This document shows, piece by piece, positions 34,401 to 49,400 of a stretch of 64,000 nucleotides of DNA. The position numbers and the translations under genes were made by a program. This stretch comes from Gavia stellata (lineage: Eukaryota > Chordata > Aves > Gaviiformes > Gaviidae): the NCBI RefSeq assembly GCF_030936135.1, contig NC_082619.1, positions 9,562,523 to 9,626,522 of the forward strand, in the 5' to 3' direction. The notes under the pieces are model-generated. The model saw nothing but the letters and a program-made list of their open reading frames with translations. It was not told the origin of the DNA and did not search any database. Every line of letters begins with the position of its first letter. Position 1 is the stretch's first letter.

Positions 34401-37400
34401 AAGCTTGACTGCCCCGGCAGTGCTGGGATTAGCCCCAGCATTACTGCCAGGAGAGCAGCCTGTAAGCTAACACAGCAGGGTCCCACCAGCCAGGGTGGGC
34501 CATGAGAAGCTCATAACCAGTAGTCATCGGGTGCCAATGGGTCACAGCCACCTGCCTGCAGCACCTCCTCTGCCTCCAGAGCAGCAGGAAGGGTCCTGCA
34601 GTTTTCAGCAAGGCTGTACATTAAAAAGATACTGAGCCTATGCAACCCTACAGGGCACAGATCTGCTCCGCACCCTGGAGATTGAGCCCAGAAGTCTCTG
34701 GCCTCCACTCTTGCGCTGGCCTAAATTCTGGTGTGGTGTAAGATCAGCTAGAGGGGGCCAAGGGGCAGGTGTCTGACACCCACCTCCAGCACCCCGGAGC
34801 CGTTCGGAATTGACCCCCTTGATTTAAGAGCTTGTCCCTGGTGCATCTCAGAAATAGTGCTCACGGAAACAGAGGGGCCAGTCACCCTACCTGCCCAGCC
34901 TGAGACCTGCAGGAAGGGCTCTTTCCAAAGCTCCCACATCACCAAAGGTGACGTCAAGAGAGATGTCTGTGTCGTTTCCCACCCGACTGCTCATGGTGAG
35001 GGGGGGCACTGAGAAATGGCAGGGCAGCTTCGCCCCTCTCGTTCCCTGCATGCTGCAAAAGGACCCCAGCAGGGCAGTGCTGGCAGAAGCAGTCGCGCCC
35101 AGGGCTTGGGGAGCCTGTGCAGCCCACAGGGCTGAGCATGGGGGGGGTCTCCGAGCCCCCCTGGGCTGCACAGGCAGGGACCAGGAGCTGCACAGAACGA
35201 ACTTCATTTCCTGGACCTTCAGACAACCTGGTTTTTCAGGTTAGCTGCTCCAACACATTTAATGGTCAGTCCAGAATTCCCACCTGCAGTTTCCTTACAC
35301 CTGGCCTCTAGCCACCAAGAAATCCAGCTTCCAACATGGGATCACAGGATAATTTCAGCTTGGAGGGGACCTCTGAAGGTCATCTTGTCCAACCCTCCTG
35401 CCCAAAGCTGGGTGAGCTTTGGTGAGCTGGGTGAGCTATGAGGGTCATGAGTGTCAGCGTGCTGGCACAGCTCACATACCTGATGGTGCTTCTTCTCAGA
35501 GCTCATGGTTAGGGGTTGGTAAGTGATCTTGTAGGGCTTGTTTTGTGGATTGGCCTCTAGATGGAAAAATTCAGGCCCCTTCCAGTGTTCCCCCTCAATG
35601 ACAGGTTGCACGGTCCAGGCCTCATTGCTTGGGTTGGACAGGAGGATGGTCTGGCTGTGCTCCTGGCGCACGTCGCATGCGAAAATCAGTGTCTGCAACA
35701 GAGGAGCACAGAGGCTGCTTGGTCATACCGAGGAATCCTTTCCACTCGGACTCTGACTAGCACTACGCACAGGGAGCAGCTTTTCCTCGTCGTACGCAAA
35801 ATTTCCGTTTCAGCCATAGATTTTGGTGTAAACCAAATTGTCGGTTCTTAGAGAGGGAGAGGAAGGGGTGTTTTGCATGCTGGGTGAAGGGGGATGCCGC
35901 CTCCCAAGGAGGGGAGAAAGAAAATGGGGAGTCCTGGAAGGAAATCTCTCCTGTGCAAGGGCAAGACCTGCAGCCGAACAGCGCCTTCGTGGGCAGGCTG
36001 GAGAGCAGCTCCGGGCTCTCTTTTGGGAGCAAGAGCCAACACCCCCCAGCTGCACCCTCCTGCGATGCCCGTGAGGGCCAGGAGTCCTCCAACGCTGCAT
36101 CCTTGTGCCCTAGGAGCTGGATGCAGACGCCTTGCCCACTCCTAGCGCTGAATGCCCTCCCCAGTCCCGACAGGGAGGAAAAGTGTGGCTGCGGGTGCAA
36201 TACTGGGAGTACAGCTGGGCAGCTCTGTGGGGAGGGTCTCAGAAGAGCCCTGCAGGGTGTCCCTGCAGCAAGGGTGCTGCAATGCAGAGCCAGGACAGCT
36301 GAGGTGCTCGCTGGAGGAGCAGCACCGTTAACAGGGGAGGAAGGCAATTACAGGGCTCAGAAATTTTGGGAATCCTGCCCAACGGTTTTTTCAGGTCTCT
36401 GGGATACCCAGGCAGGATGACAGGCAGGAGCGAGTCTATGCACGTAAATATCCTCCAGTCCCTGCCCTGGGAGAGATGTGGTGCAAACGGTGGTGCAAGG
36501 AGAGGACCCATCCTGTCTCTGCTCCAGTTACCTCTTTGGTCACAGGGGTCTCCATGCAGCATCCTGCCAGCGTAAGCCGGAGCGGCTCACTGCCCTGGAT
36601 GAAGCACTTCAGGTCCTCGTACTGGATAGCGTGGCTCAGCTTAGAGGGGTGGAAGGTCACAACGAAGGGGACATCCATTCCTGGGGAGATGTAACCCTTG
36701 GCAGGGCTGATGGAGAAATCTGGCTTGAAGCTCGCGATGTCCCACTTAAACCTTGCCAAGGAAAGCACAAGGACAGGAAGGAAGGATTAGCAATGGGGAG
36801 GCTGCGAACGCAACGTGCCGTTTCTAATCCTCTTGTGGGCTTTTCCACCAGATTTCAGGCATGACGCTGAGCCACCTGGCAATAAGGCTTCAGGCTGGCC
36901 AGGACTCAGCTGCGCCCATCTGTAAACAAGGTTTTGGTTGTATCCCTTGCTAACTTCCAGGGCCTGACGGCACAGCCTTGGCTGCCCAACTCTCCACTGG
37001 GACGGAAAAGCAGAGGGGAACTATCTGGGCAAGCTACAGCTCCATCCAGCCCTCATCCAAGCTCTCAGCCCTCAGAGAGAACAGGGTTTTGCATTACTTG
37101 ACTCCTATGTCGCCCGTGTTCTGCATGATGATGCGCCGGGACGTGTAGCTCTGCTGCACCACCGCTCCAAAGCTGAGGTGTTCCTGGTCCAAGCTCACAT
37201 GGATGCCCTGGCAGGAGCCCCGCACCATGAAGAGGGAGCGCACCAGGCCATTGCACTCCATCGTCACTTCTTCGGTGAATGGCTGGATGCAGCGTTTTGG
37301 GGAGAAGGTCACCTCCACTTTACAGGTGTCTCCTTTGGGCTTCAGACTTAGTTCGGTGGTGGGGTTCAAGCACAGAACCTGCCCAAAGAAATGAGTGGAG

Positions 37401-40400
37401 ACTACTACTACAATTGTAACTACCAGCTCCTGCCCAGAGCAGCTCATAGCTACCAGCAGGCACACCAAAGTGCTCTCCAAGTGAAGGAAGGAGCCTTACC
37501 CCAGCTTCTTGGAGCTCTGGCATGGTGGACATGAGACGGAGCTTAAAAGTAAGAGGGGCAGCACTTGTTTGCTATGGTGACCATCTTCTTCACCGTCTGT
37601 CCGATGGAGAGGGCTCCCAGCTTCACCACCTTTCCTCGTGGTTCCACAACATCAACCTGAGGCAGGAGGGATTAATATAAAGTGAAGGGAAAGAAGGAGA
37701 AAAGGTTTTCTGCCACCCTCATGGCAGAAAACCAAAACATGGTAGGCTGGGGAAGAGATGAAGAAAATGAGAGAGAAAGCCATGCTGGCTGCCTGCCACC
37801 TGGAGTTTTAGGGTTTGGATTTCATCTCACCTTCATTTTCATGCCCCTTCCTCGGACCTCAACAGTCTGCTGGCAAAGACCATTGATTGCAAAAGGGATG
37901 AGCTCATGGTAAGACGCAACTTCTCTGGGATAGAAAGTGATGGGCACCTCCACTGTCCCTCCTGGGCGTAGGATGTGCCCTGGGAAGTCCACCTCCAGGT
38001 ACGCGGTGTTGGTGAACAAGCAGTTCAAACTGGCAGAAAGCACAGCAAAGAGGAGCAGAGGTGTCACAAGGCTGTGTGTGCTCAGACAACATCATCAGGG
38101 CTACTTGGGGCTCTCCTTTCTCCTCCCCCTGCATCTTCAGGATTTCACCCACAGTGGTCATGAGGACATGGAGCAGGCATGCGCTAAGCAAGGGTTGAAG
38201 GAGTGTGCAGGGAAGGCCTACCTCATATCCCTGTCTGCCTTGTTTGTGATGACAAGGGTCCGCTGGGCAGGTGGCATCCCAGCATGGTAGATGAAGCAGG
38301 CTCCAAAGTCGAGTCTGGTGGTGGAGAAGTGGACAGCGGGCACTACCACAGTGGCCAGGAACACGCAGGTAAACGTGGGACCCTTGCTGATCTGGCAGGG
38401 CAAAAGACAGCATGAGCCAGGTGAAGAGGTGGGAATTACAACCCCAAACACCAGAGATGGCTGAGGAAGAGGATGGGGGACAGCTGGCTGCAGTGACAAT
38501 AAGGAAAAGCAAGTACCAAAGGACCCCAGAATAGAAAGAGAAGGCGGAATGCTTGGGCTAAGAGGGAAAGGGTTTTTGAAGAGTCATGGCCCTGCTTTGT
38601 GCAGCCATGTGCTGGCAAGACCGTTCTGAGCTGTGGGACCCGACTCAGGAGGGGCCTGGCAAGGAGAAACAGCTCCATCCCCGCGCACATCTAGAGCCCC
38701 TCCAAATTAGGGGCAGAGAGGGCCTGGGGCATACGTCCTGCCACAAAAGCACCTCCCAAAGTAGTCCTGGATAAGCACTTAAGTATTAAAATACTCCATT
38801 CAGAAGCTGTCAGGCTCTTTATTGCAGCAGCAGGAGCCTCTCTGCCTCGTTCAGGCTCTTCAGTGACGGAGCTCACCCCCAGCCCTGGCCTCCTGCTGCC
38901 AAGCTGCTGCGTAGGGAAGGCGAAGCTCCCGTATTAAACACTGGTGCCTCACCTGCAGCGTCAGCTCTACATCCTTTAAAGAGCACATCTTCTGTGGGTG
39001 AAACACCAGCTGGGTCTCTGCTTTCCCCTCCGCCTGCACGGTGCCCGTCTGAGGGGTGATGGCAAGGACCTGCTTACGGGCTGGGGGGCTGCTCAGCTCC
39101 CACGAGAAGGCGAAGCTGACCTTGCCGTTATTGTGGATGCTGAAGATGCGCTTGATGTTCTCGTTTAGCTGTACCTGCGGGGAGAAGACGGTGAGGACTA
39201 GGGCTTGGAGCACATGCAAAGCGCTGGCTGGCCCAGCAAGCGCTCCTTCATCTTTCACATTCAGCTAATGACCTGTCTGAAAGACCAATCTCCCTCCCTC
39301 TAGAGACCCACAGATGGAGAAAAAACGTTCCCTCTTAGTCAAACATATCTGCAAAGCTCCTGGTTAAGGCTGAATCTTGCAGGGCTTTGTGGGGCAAATG
39401 GTTCAGGGAACCAGCGCTGCTCACCTCCTTGAGATCAATGACGTTGAGCTCCTGTGCGCTGAGCTCAGTGACACAGCCGTCGCCGTCCTCACAACGGACA
39501 GACGCGTTCACGCTGTAGCCGGTGGCCTTGATATTCAAGGAGAGGGGCTGGGTCTTCCTCTTGACATTGCACTTGAGGTTGAAGACCACCTCTCCTTCTA
39601 GTGTTGGTGTGAAGATGACTGTAATGGGAAGCCTGGGGAGAAAAGATCCTTTTTGCTCCATTCACTGCCTCTTTGCTTTCTTGGCCCCACATTGCCTGCT
39701 CTGGGAGGGCAGGCTGTGCAATGGCTGTGGTGAGACCCCAGGCCTGGGAGAAACCAGGAGCAGCACTCTGCCCTCCCAGGGCCTTCCGCTATGGAGCGAG
39801 CCCTGCTGACAACTGTTTAGGGTATGATGATCCCATGCAATGAAACGGCAGAGGATACAACGACAAGGCAGCAAACCCTGAGCTAACGCTGACCTTACTG
39901 CCCTGCCCATGTGCTACAAGGCAGCATTGGGTTAAGACCCCACTTCTGTCCCACACACAGAGGAGGGCACTCCTAGAGACCCCCAATCTCTCTGATCTAT
40001 ACGACAAGGGTAACAGCCTCTTTGCAAAGAGGAATCACCCAGCTCCCGTGACAGCTGTGCAACGCGGGTGCCACCAAACTGCCTCTTTCTAATTTCTGTG
40101 GATAATTTCTGGGTACGTGATCAAACACAACCAAACTACAGAGACTGAAGAAATTACCACCTCTCAGGTGAGCCACAGTAACTGATACAGGATGTTCTCT
40201 TATCTTACACCCTGTGGCGAGCCAAAATTCAGCATCTTTTAAGCCACAGCAAAACTGCCTGGAGCTAACGCGTTCTCCTTACACCCAGGCAGGCTATGAG
40301 TGGGCACAGGGACATTTGTGGTGGATCAGCAGATGAGCTGGTGACCTGCTTGAATTCATGATCATGTCTGATCACAAGTCACAGCTGCAGTTTACAACAA

Positions 40401-43400
40401 AAGAGCATCCATTTTCTGACAGGTGATCCTGCAAAACACAGCTAGCTGTGTAAGCCTGTTGCTGTCCCCCATGATGGGCTTATATGCTGCTTGTGTGCTT
40501 TGCTGCTCTTGGTCGCTTTGCCCAGACCACGCGTGGTGGACTCTGTCACTAAAGGAACACAGAGGAGAGAGGAGACCTTGCACACTTAAGGCTGCTAGCC
40601 CAGGGGAATCACAGAGTTAAAACCTCCAAACATGCTTTTGTCATCAAAACTAGAAGATCCAAAGCCTGAACTTCTCCAGGAAGGGGGCCTAGAAGACCGG
40701 GGTAACCCCGGCACAGCCACTCTATGGAGAAACCTGAAGTTTCATGGTGTCCCCATTGGGAAGGAACAAAACAAGGCAGACGTATGCTATGGCCAAGAGT
40801 CACCTGGTGAATGTGGAGGGGAGAGCGTCTCAAAAGCAAAATGATGGTGCTGCATTTGGCACATGAGAGAGGGAATCTGACCTGTGAGCCCTATTACCTT
40901 GAAAGAGGAGCGATGGAGCCTTTCAGGGGCTCTATTTTCACGGAGGTGTTGCATCCCTCTGAGAAGAGAGAGCTTTCTCTGAAAGCAAAGCTGAAGGCTT
41001 CCTTCTCACTGTTGATCATATAGACAGTCTGGCGTACCTCGTGCCCTGGGGAGAGGACAAAGCAGCTGCTGAAAACCTTTTGTTCCTCTGGCCACCAGAC
41101 CACCACTGCCCACTGTGCTCCTGCCTGCCGGCTCAGCCCAGCAGGCAATATCCAGTGAGAAGCACTGCCTGCAGCATGGCACGCTCAGGATGCCAACATG
41201 GAAACATACTTCTGACCCCCTGGGCTCCCCCGCATCACCCCCAAATCCCCTCTTGGAAACAGCCCCAACTACATGCCGTATCCCTGACACATGCCTTCCT
41301 CCCTTCCCCTTCCTCTCCCTCGTAACACTTGGGTGCCAGGAGCTGGATGCTCTGCTCACAAGTGCCTGTTTCCATTTCCACCTTCCTCGTGGGAGCCTGC
41401 TGGAATAACGGGACTGCTGGGCCCCTGGAGAGGTACGCTTCTGAGCACGTAAGCTATAATCATGGTGCTCACCGATTAACAGCAAGTGGAAGTTCAGGTG
41501 GGATCTGTCCAGAGTCACGAGCGGGTCGGTGGTGTTGCCCACCAACAGGAACGGGACCGAAATGCTTTGCTCAGGGATTGTAAAGACCCAGAATGATTCT
41601 GTGATGTCCAGGTGCCGGGGGACGAATTCAAACTTGATCTGGGGGAGAAAGAGGCAAATGAAGGAAAGTTGCTGACCCTGGCTGGGTAAGAGGAGTGGGG
41701 TGCAGTCTATACCACCAAGAAATCCCCCAAACCTCCACCTTATGTTGCTGTGAGCTCAGAGATAGGCTATTGTGCCACTTACAGCCCAAAAGCATGGCAG
41801 ATGCGGGGTACAGGGTGAGGACAGGTTCATCTGCCAGCTCAGTTACATTGCAGTCAAAAGTTTCTTCGTGGTCTTGGCAAGCTCACAGAGACATGGGATG
41901 CCCAGTTAAGTGTAGATATAGCCGGTGTTAAATTGGCATACACGTGTACCGGATCTACTTTCTTAATTTTCTGCACCCACCTCTGCTTTCTTCCCCGGCT
42001 GGATCTGACCTCTCTCTGTGAGGCAGAAGAAAGCCACCTGCTCTGGTGGGGCTTCAGGGTCTTGGCAAGTCCACTGGAAGGAATACATGGAACTGGTTGG
42101 GTTCATAACCCTGATGGTCCTAGGCACACAAAGCAAAAAAAAGGACTACTAAGGTCGTGTTGGGATGTCAATGACTCTGTCCTGTAGCAGACATCAGGCA
42201 CTGCCAATCCTGCACACCATCTGGAAGGGGTTATTTGGTACAGGGGAACGACGTTGGGAGCACAAACATTTCACCTGCTTTCTAGGGGCCCTGTTTGTCT
42301 CTCAGGTGGCTAAAAATTAATGGCTATCAACAAAGAAATTAGCAAAGAAATTAGCCAAAACCTCTTGCATATTAAAACAGTGAGATCAAGTGAAAGTGGT
42401 AAAATGAAGTCCAGCAAGACTCCTTTAGAAGATAGTACTCTCTGTTGTGGTTGCAGCCTTCGCTGACCCTGTCTAACTGGTATCTCAGAGGTGCAAGAAT
42501 GTCCCAAGGATGCTCTTCAAAGGGACAAAGGTTGTACTGGCCACATGACATGGGCTGGGGATACGTGGTCCTCCCAGACTGACCCATACCTTACTGAAGA
42601 CAGAGAACAAAAAATTGGCCAGTTGGTCTTCAGTGACCAGCTTGTTCCAGCCCCAAAACAGACTGGTGGCCAAGTCTCACCAGATCACAGACAAGGTACC
42701 TCGGGGCTTGGAAGAGTAGCTAGAGAGGTCTCTGGTTAAGGAGGGTGACTAGGAGACCACAAACAGGGGAAACCATGCCCACACCTACCTGCTGTTCCTG
42801 CCGCGCACTCCAATTGCCGCAAACTCAATCACTTTTGTGTTGAGATCGAACGTTGCCCCTTTTGGTCCCTGCAACTCTGGGTTGCGCCTTTTTGCAGTGA
42901 TGTAGTCAGAGTCTTCCAGTTCAAAGTGGCAGTTTGGCATCAAGCTTCTCCCCTTCACAACCACCTCTGGGCACTTCTGATTTGGCTTCAGGTTAGGAAT
43001 ACTAGGAAGAAAGGGACTGGTATTAGCCAAACTAACGTTTCTGGACGGCAGCTGCTTGTCTGTCTCCTTGTACAGCACAGAGCGCTGCATCCTCTCTCCG
43101 TGCAAGCGTTGCTCAGCAAATCAAACAGAATTGCACTCCCTGCCATGGAGGCAGCAGAGGTGAAATGGCAGAAGCATGACCAGTTATGTGTCTAGAGACC
43201 AACCGCAGCACACAAGTTTCTATGCAGGTAAGGAGGCCGTGCTTGTCTGATAAGGAAGCATAGCTAAGGACTAGCTGGCCCCTTGACAGCCTTTCTGGAT
43301 CTCTCGTTCCAGATTTTGCAACCCTCCAGGAGCTTAATATTTCATACAATGTCTTTTCCCACTGTCCCATACCTGCTTCTACCAAGGCCGGATGACCATC

Positions 43401-46400
43401 TTTCTTTGTTGCTGTATGTTAGCTGTTTCTGCTGCCTCTCTGGGGCTGGCTGTCCCCAGGTCTGCACTCCCACCCACCCCAGTCAGAGGTATTACCACGA
43501 CTATCCATCAGTAGCATGAGTTGAAAAGTGGCTGGACGTTCCTACCTGCAGAGCATACGGCTCTGAAAGTCCCCCACGTACACCGGAGAGAACTTCATCT
43601 GGAAGAGCTGCCTCTCGCCGGCAGCGATGGTGCTGCTGCCGGGCTCGACAGAGAACAGCGGGGCGGCACTGACGGCGTTCAGAGATGAGCTCAGGGAGGA
43701 GGAGACGTGCTCCACAGCGCGGTCCAGCTGGCTCGAACAACGGCTAGACCGGAGCTTCACAGAGGTACCAGAAGTGGAGGAAAGGAATTCCCCTGCAGTG
43801 AGGAAGAGGTTAGAGCAGGATATCTTTCAAGGAGAAAATCCTCTGTTCCCAGCAACTCTGCCTTCTGCTGCAGGTGAACAGAAGGGAGGTGGGATGCACT
43901 TGGAGCATCCCTGGCCAAGCGCTTTCAGCAGGAGGACTCCCGATGAAGAAGAGGGAGAGCGGTCAGGTTGCTTTTTGTTTCTGTGTTACTGCTTGCTAAA
44001 TCGTCATCCCAGAAAGTCCTGGGGACGGGTGTGAAAGTGAGGACGGACAGGAGGGACAACTGAGGGTGGGGGGCAGCAAATACAGTGAAAAGGCCCAGCA
44101 GAGACCCAGAGAAGCACGTGAATCAAAACACACAACTGAACATCAATCTGTAGAGATATTCAGATGATGGACAGGAAGGCTATGTCTATGTTAGCAAATG
44201 AAATGGGCCCAGGACTGAACCCCGCTGCTTCACTCCACGCTGTTAAACTCCCTCCATCTCCAGGACCGGGGAGCTAGATGAAAACTTCTCCTGCAGAACT
44301 GTTTCTGGCCAGCGTTCCTTCCCAACCCACACTCAGGAACTAACAGTAGAGATGTCTGGTGTTACAGCATCTGGGAAAATTTCTGGGCGCTGTTTCACGT
44401 CCCAGCACAGCCAGCCTCAGCGCTTAGCATTAAGGACAGCGTTAAGTCCTGCTCCCCAGTTGCCTACAGAACTGAATTTTGTTTGTTGTGCATGGTGGAG
44501 AGAAGGCTTTGGGGAACAGCACTGCTCTGTCCTTCACACCCTTTCCTTCCTTCCTCTTTGTCAGGCTTTCATAACTGACGACCAGCCAGCTAATGGCACA
44601 GCGGACCGGCTTCAGCACAAGCGTGCCCCGTGCCGGGGAACAGCCAACACCAGGACCCACAGGGGAGGGAGTTAAGCACATTCAGAGCATCAAGGACTTT
44701 GGTTGAGGTCTCCCAGCTCGGCAATCAGACAAGCTGCTTGTGCTAGGAAACGCAAGGGTTGACAGCTCTCCTCATTCCTGTTCCTGATGAGACCTCTTGG
44801 ACACACAGCCCTGTTTCCCCGCAGAACCACGCTGCTCCCAAGGAGACCGTGCGCTCAGACACAAACACATTACTGCAGGTTAATGAGTCACGGCCCCGCC
44901 GCTGAGCTCCGATGGCTGCTGTGAGCAGGGTCTCCGCCTGCAGCAAACACTCCCATGCCCGAGTTAGGAGGGTTAATTTAGCCAGTGACTTTGCATTTGC
45001 TGTAGACTGGGGAATTGCACACAGACAGTGTCTGCAGGTCAGCGAACCCGTTGTTACACTATCAATTTTCCCAGTCTCAGAGACTTGCCAAAGAAGTGCC
45101 CTGATGTCCCCCTTCCCAGTCCCGACCCACCACGTGGCTCTCCCCTGAGCCAGGCCCAGCTCCCGCACAGAGCACAAGCGTCAGAGCAAGTGTAGGAGGG
45201 TCTGAAAGGCAGAGAGGGGGCAAGGAGAAAGTCTCCAGCTGCAGCTGGGAAGATGCTGGTGAAGGTGGGTGACCAGACAGGGATGAAAAAGCAATTCATG
45301 CTCTGGGTTGAAGTGGTACAGTCTTCTCACAAAGCCCTCAGCTACCAACTGAAACACCCCGGGCACCCCCAGCTGCCACAGAGAGCTAGTGCCTTACCAT
45401 CCAGACTGGGCAGGAGCAGCTCCCCAGTATGGCTCACTGCCCTTTCATCCTCCACAGCCCTCATCCAGGTGTATTCCAGGGCCACATTCCCTGTATTGGA
45501 CAGCTGGAAACTGAAAAGCAAGGAGGAGGCATAAAAAGAAAACGTCCAATAAATACCAAGCAAGTAGAAAAGTAACCCTGTACGGTGGGCTCCCGGCACC
45601 CCTTTCTTTATGCTGAGTAGCATCTTCTTCCCCAGACAACTCTGCCACAGCTAGATCGCTGCCCTGGGCTGCCCCGAGACAAAGTATTTCAAAGTTTGGA
45701 AGTTTAAGAGGAAATGGCAGACATGGTGCCCAGGAGAATTAATCCAAGGGTCTTACTCTGGTCTTTATGTCTCGGTTTGGCGTTATTTTGACTGAAAACT
45801 CGTCTTCAAGCAGATAAGGACAGGCAACACACAATGAAAGCAAAACCATGGTTGTTCTCAGCAGAAAGGCATGGCAGGATGGCAACCACCATCTCCTGCT
45901 TGGCTTTGTGTGTAGATATGTGGGCCCCAGCACCCAGCCAGGACTTGGAAAGGATGAAACCAAAAAATTATGTGTTTAAAGGGAAGAACAGCAGGTGAGA
46001 CTGCTCTAGGGAAGCAGACACCGTGTCAGCCCTGGGCAAAGGCAGCTCCCATACGCAGGTCCCTGCCTGGCCTCCAGCACTCACGTGAACGTCCTCGTCT
46101 GGAAGAGCAAGGTCTCCTCGAACTGAATCATGTCCGTATCCAGCTTGAACGCGGCGTAGTCAACGACAGCACTGAGGCGAAGCTCCACCTCACGGCTGCT
46201 CTTCTCCAGGACAGTGTGAGCTGGTTCTGGCTCTGGCTCGACCACCTCCAAACAGGACAGGAAAGAATCACTGAGCAGAGCCCAGAAAGCCACGCTGAAC
46301 AGGGAGTCTTTTGGCCTCCAAAATCAGCCACATAGAGGGGCCAGAAAGGACCATTCCCATTTATTTCCCTGGAAAGATGATAAAATGTGACCCTTCCGCT

Positions 46401-49400
46401 ACAATATTTGTTTCTACCTACTGATCAGAGGAATCACCACGACTGCAAATACACCCATGGGGACTATGGCCGGGTATCGGTCCCCGTGTTTCAACCCTGC
46501 AGAGTGTCTGACCTTCTTCCTGGCTCCCCATAAATCTAGCAGGCCCCTAAATTAGGATTAAGTTCCGCTGCTGGAGCTCTGTGGATGGAGAACCCCAAGA
46601 ATGAACAAACCTAGAAAGCACCTTTTCCTTCTTGTCTTAAGAGAAAGTGCTTTCCAGATGTCTCAGGTGGGGCAACAGCCACACTGGTGGGGGCTGGGGA
46701 TGGGCATTTTGGGATGGGCACAAACTCACTAGGAAAGTCTCCAACTGCTGATGCTCGGATGGGGAAGAAGTTTGGTTTACAGGTCTTACAATGGTTCAGA
46801 AACTAGGGAAGACCCATCACCCAAGACAAGTGTGTTTGGCAAGAATGATAGTAAAAGCAGGAGTTTCTGGAGATGATACGTCTCCTAACTCCCGCATGAC
46901 TGCCATATAGTGCCTGGGCTGCCCCATAATGAGATATCCCACACGATATAGAGACCACAACTAAAATCTCCAGTACCAGTACAGACAGAGCTCAGAGCTC
47001 ACCCACAATGTGCTGGTGGGCTAGCCAGCATACACGAAAGAGCGCTAGTGTTGCTCTCCACTTTAAAACAAGGGGACAGAGCGCAGTGGATTTAACTCCT
47101 TGTTGGTGAAAAGGCACTGATTCAGATGAATAGATTTTAACACCATAAAATCAGCAGAGACTGATAGTTTGCACGTGGCTAAACGTCTCTTGTCAAACTA
47201 AACATCTCTCGTCAAAAAGACTTCCCCATCTTGTGCGAGCGTAGCAGGTCACCGTGCATCCACCTCTCCCCTAAAAAGCACTGCTGGTTAACCTCACGGA
47301 TGGATTAAATGTCAGGAGGAAGCAGGAGCCAGCTTAGCCAGCAAGGATGGCGGTCTGCTGCCGTTGGCAGCTCTTTTTGTAGAAGCTCAGTTAGCTTCTT
47401 ACCTTCTTCTTGAGAGGCCACGTGGCTGCCGGGCCCCTCATGGCATCCACCCACTTGACGGTGCGCAGGCGGTCGTCCCAGTCAGTAACCAGCTCTGGAG
47501 GCAGCTGGAAGGCGATCCTAGCCACCTTACACTTCACAGGGTGCTTTTTGAAAGCGACCGCAACATCCGATTTCAAGGTCACCGTGATGTCCTTAGCACA
47601 GCCAGCATGGAGGTGTCCCACCTAGGGAGAACCAGAGAGCCAAGACCAAACTGGAATCACTGGCAAGGGCAAAACTGACAGCAAAGGGATTGATGTGTTG
47701 AGGAGCTGTGCCAGGGATCTGCATTTTATTGTGTATTTATCTGAAGTTTGATAGGGAAAAAGTACAAACAAAAGATGCCACCTCCCACAACACGGAGCCT
47801 TTTCTGCCGGGCTGACAGCCCTGCCCCAGCAAAGCCAGGGATTGCATCTCCTACGTGGCACTGGAATGGGCTCTCACTGGGACGTGGTGACTCCCTGCTA
47901 ACTCCTGGCAACCCGCCGGGAAGGGCTCGACCAGCGGGGAAAGGCAGAGCCGTTCAAACTCACCTGGGGGGAGAAGTGAAACGGGGTGTCTGCCAGCCAC
48001 TCAAACCGCACTGCCTCCCCGCTGCTGCGATTGGTGATGGTGAAGGTCACGGGGTAAGGTGTCCCGATGTGACAGTCCCTGAACTGGATGTGATCCACTC
48101 TGGTAGCTGTTAAGAATGAGAGCAAGGGATCTCAGCGTGCTGTGAGGTCCGCCCGCCCCCCTCACACGCACAGACACACGTATGTCCAACTCCTTTCCTC
48201 GCTCCAAGCCTTCCTCCCTCTGGGAGGTGCAGATCCCCATCCTACCACTTTCAGAGATACACCCTGACATGTCCCTAAACACGCGGCTGTGTCTGTGCAG
48301 AGGGGACATGCGGTGCAGCACGCACGGCCTCTGTGCACAGGGCTGGCACGCTCACAGACCACCAGACCTCCTTTTAGAGATACTCAGCTGAACGCTGGCA
48401 TCTCTCACCCTTCCCTCCCAGCCTGCACGCGTCCCCCTTGACAGAGGATCCTCCCTTGTGTTCTCAAGCGTGGCTGCTCTGCAGGCTACAAAAGGCAACA
48501 GGATCTGTCCGCTAAGTCTGGACCACACCTGCACTGGCACAGGGTGAGCAGAAACATGTCTTTTCCTCTTCCTTGCTCCATCTTGGCAGCCTCTCCTTTC
48601 TTACCCTCAATTATGTCTTCTTCCAGATTGCCTTCAGTGTTCTCTTCGTTGCTGTCTGCCACTAGTCCATGGATGTTATCAAGCGTGAAGTCATCCTCGT
48701 AGCCTTCACCCACCAGCTGAATGTCGGTCTCTTCATAGGGGTTGTCCACCACTGAGAGGTGGATCTTCCCTTCCACACGTTGGGCCAGGTTGGGTTTGAA
48801 AAGCACGTCAAACTCTGCTAATTCCCCGTGATGCAGGACCAGGCAAGCGGTGTGGGGCTTCCTCCCTGCACAGCAATGGAAATCAGAGACAAGTGATACA
48901 GCTGTACAGAGGAAATATTCCATCGGGTATAAGAGGAATAAGAGGTTGAAACACAGCTGTCTCTAAGCACAGGTTCTCCCACCACTGGTTCCAGACCCTC
49001 CTCCTATATTCACAAGACTATGAAACCACCATGTATATCACTGCTTAAGCATCTTAACCTTAGGTTAACACGCAGCTCTCACTCAAACTTCTCAAGCCGT
49101 ACGTAACGCTGAGTCAAAGAGCGGTTTTGGCTTTTGTTGGCTGGCTGTGGGCTCAAGGGCTGCCTCTGTTCAGGCTGGTAACTCCCCACATGCAGCAGAG
49201 ACCTCAGACAGTCCATTCAAGTGCTGATAATTCCCCGACAACTCAACCCACCACGTCCAGAAGAACAGAAAAACTTCCTACAACTTGCTAGGAGGAAACT
49301 CTGCAAAGAGTCCACGGGAAAAAATAGGGGTACAGAGAGCCCCAGGAAAGAAAGTATGCCTAACATCTGGCTGCTGCTTGGCCACGCCAAGAGCAGGGCA

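Noticed and set aside
34887..35207. Minus-strand open frame with PPLTMSS and beta-rich LDVTF segment, resembling an extra HYDIN exon
   Set aside because: Exons on either side (KKHHQ and GSIFFPL) join directly in phase 0 and as in human HYDIN. The shared PLTMSS string with 35,5xx is probably chance.
41775..41930. Possible HYDIN exon between window exons 27 and 28
   Set aside because: Exons 27 and 28 (PGKKAE to IKFEF) are contiguous in human HYDIN and in phase.
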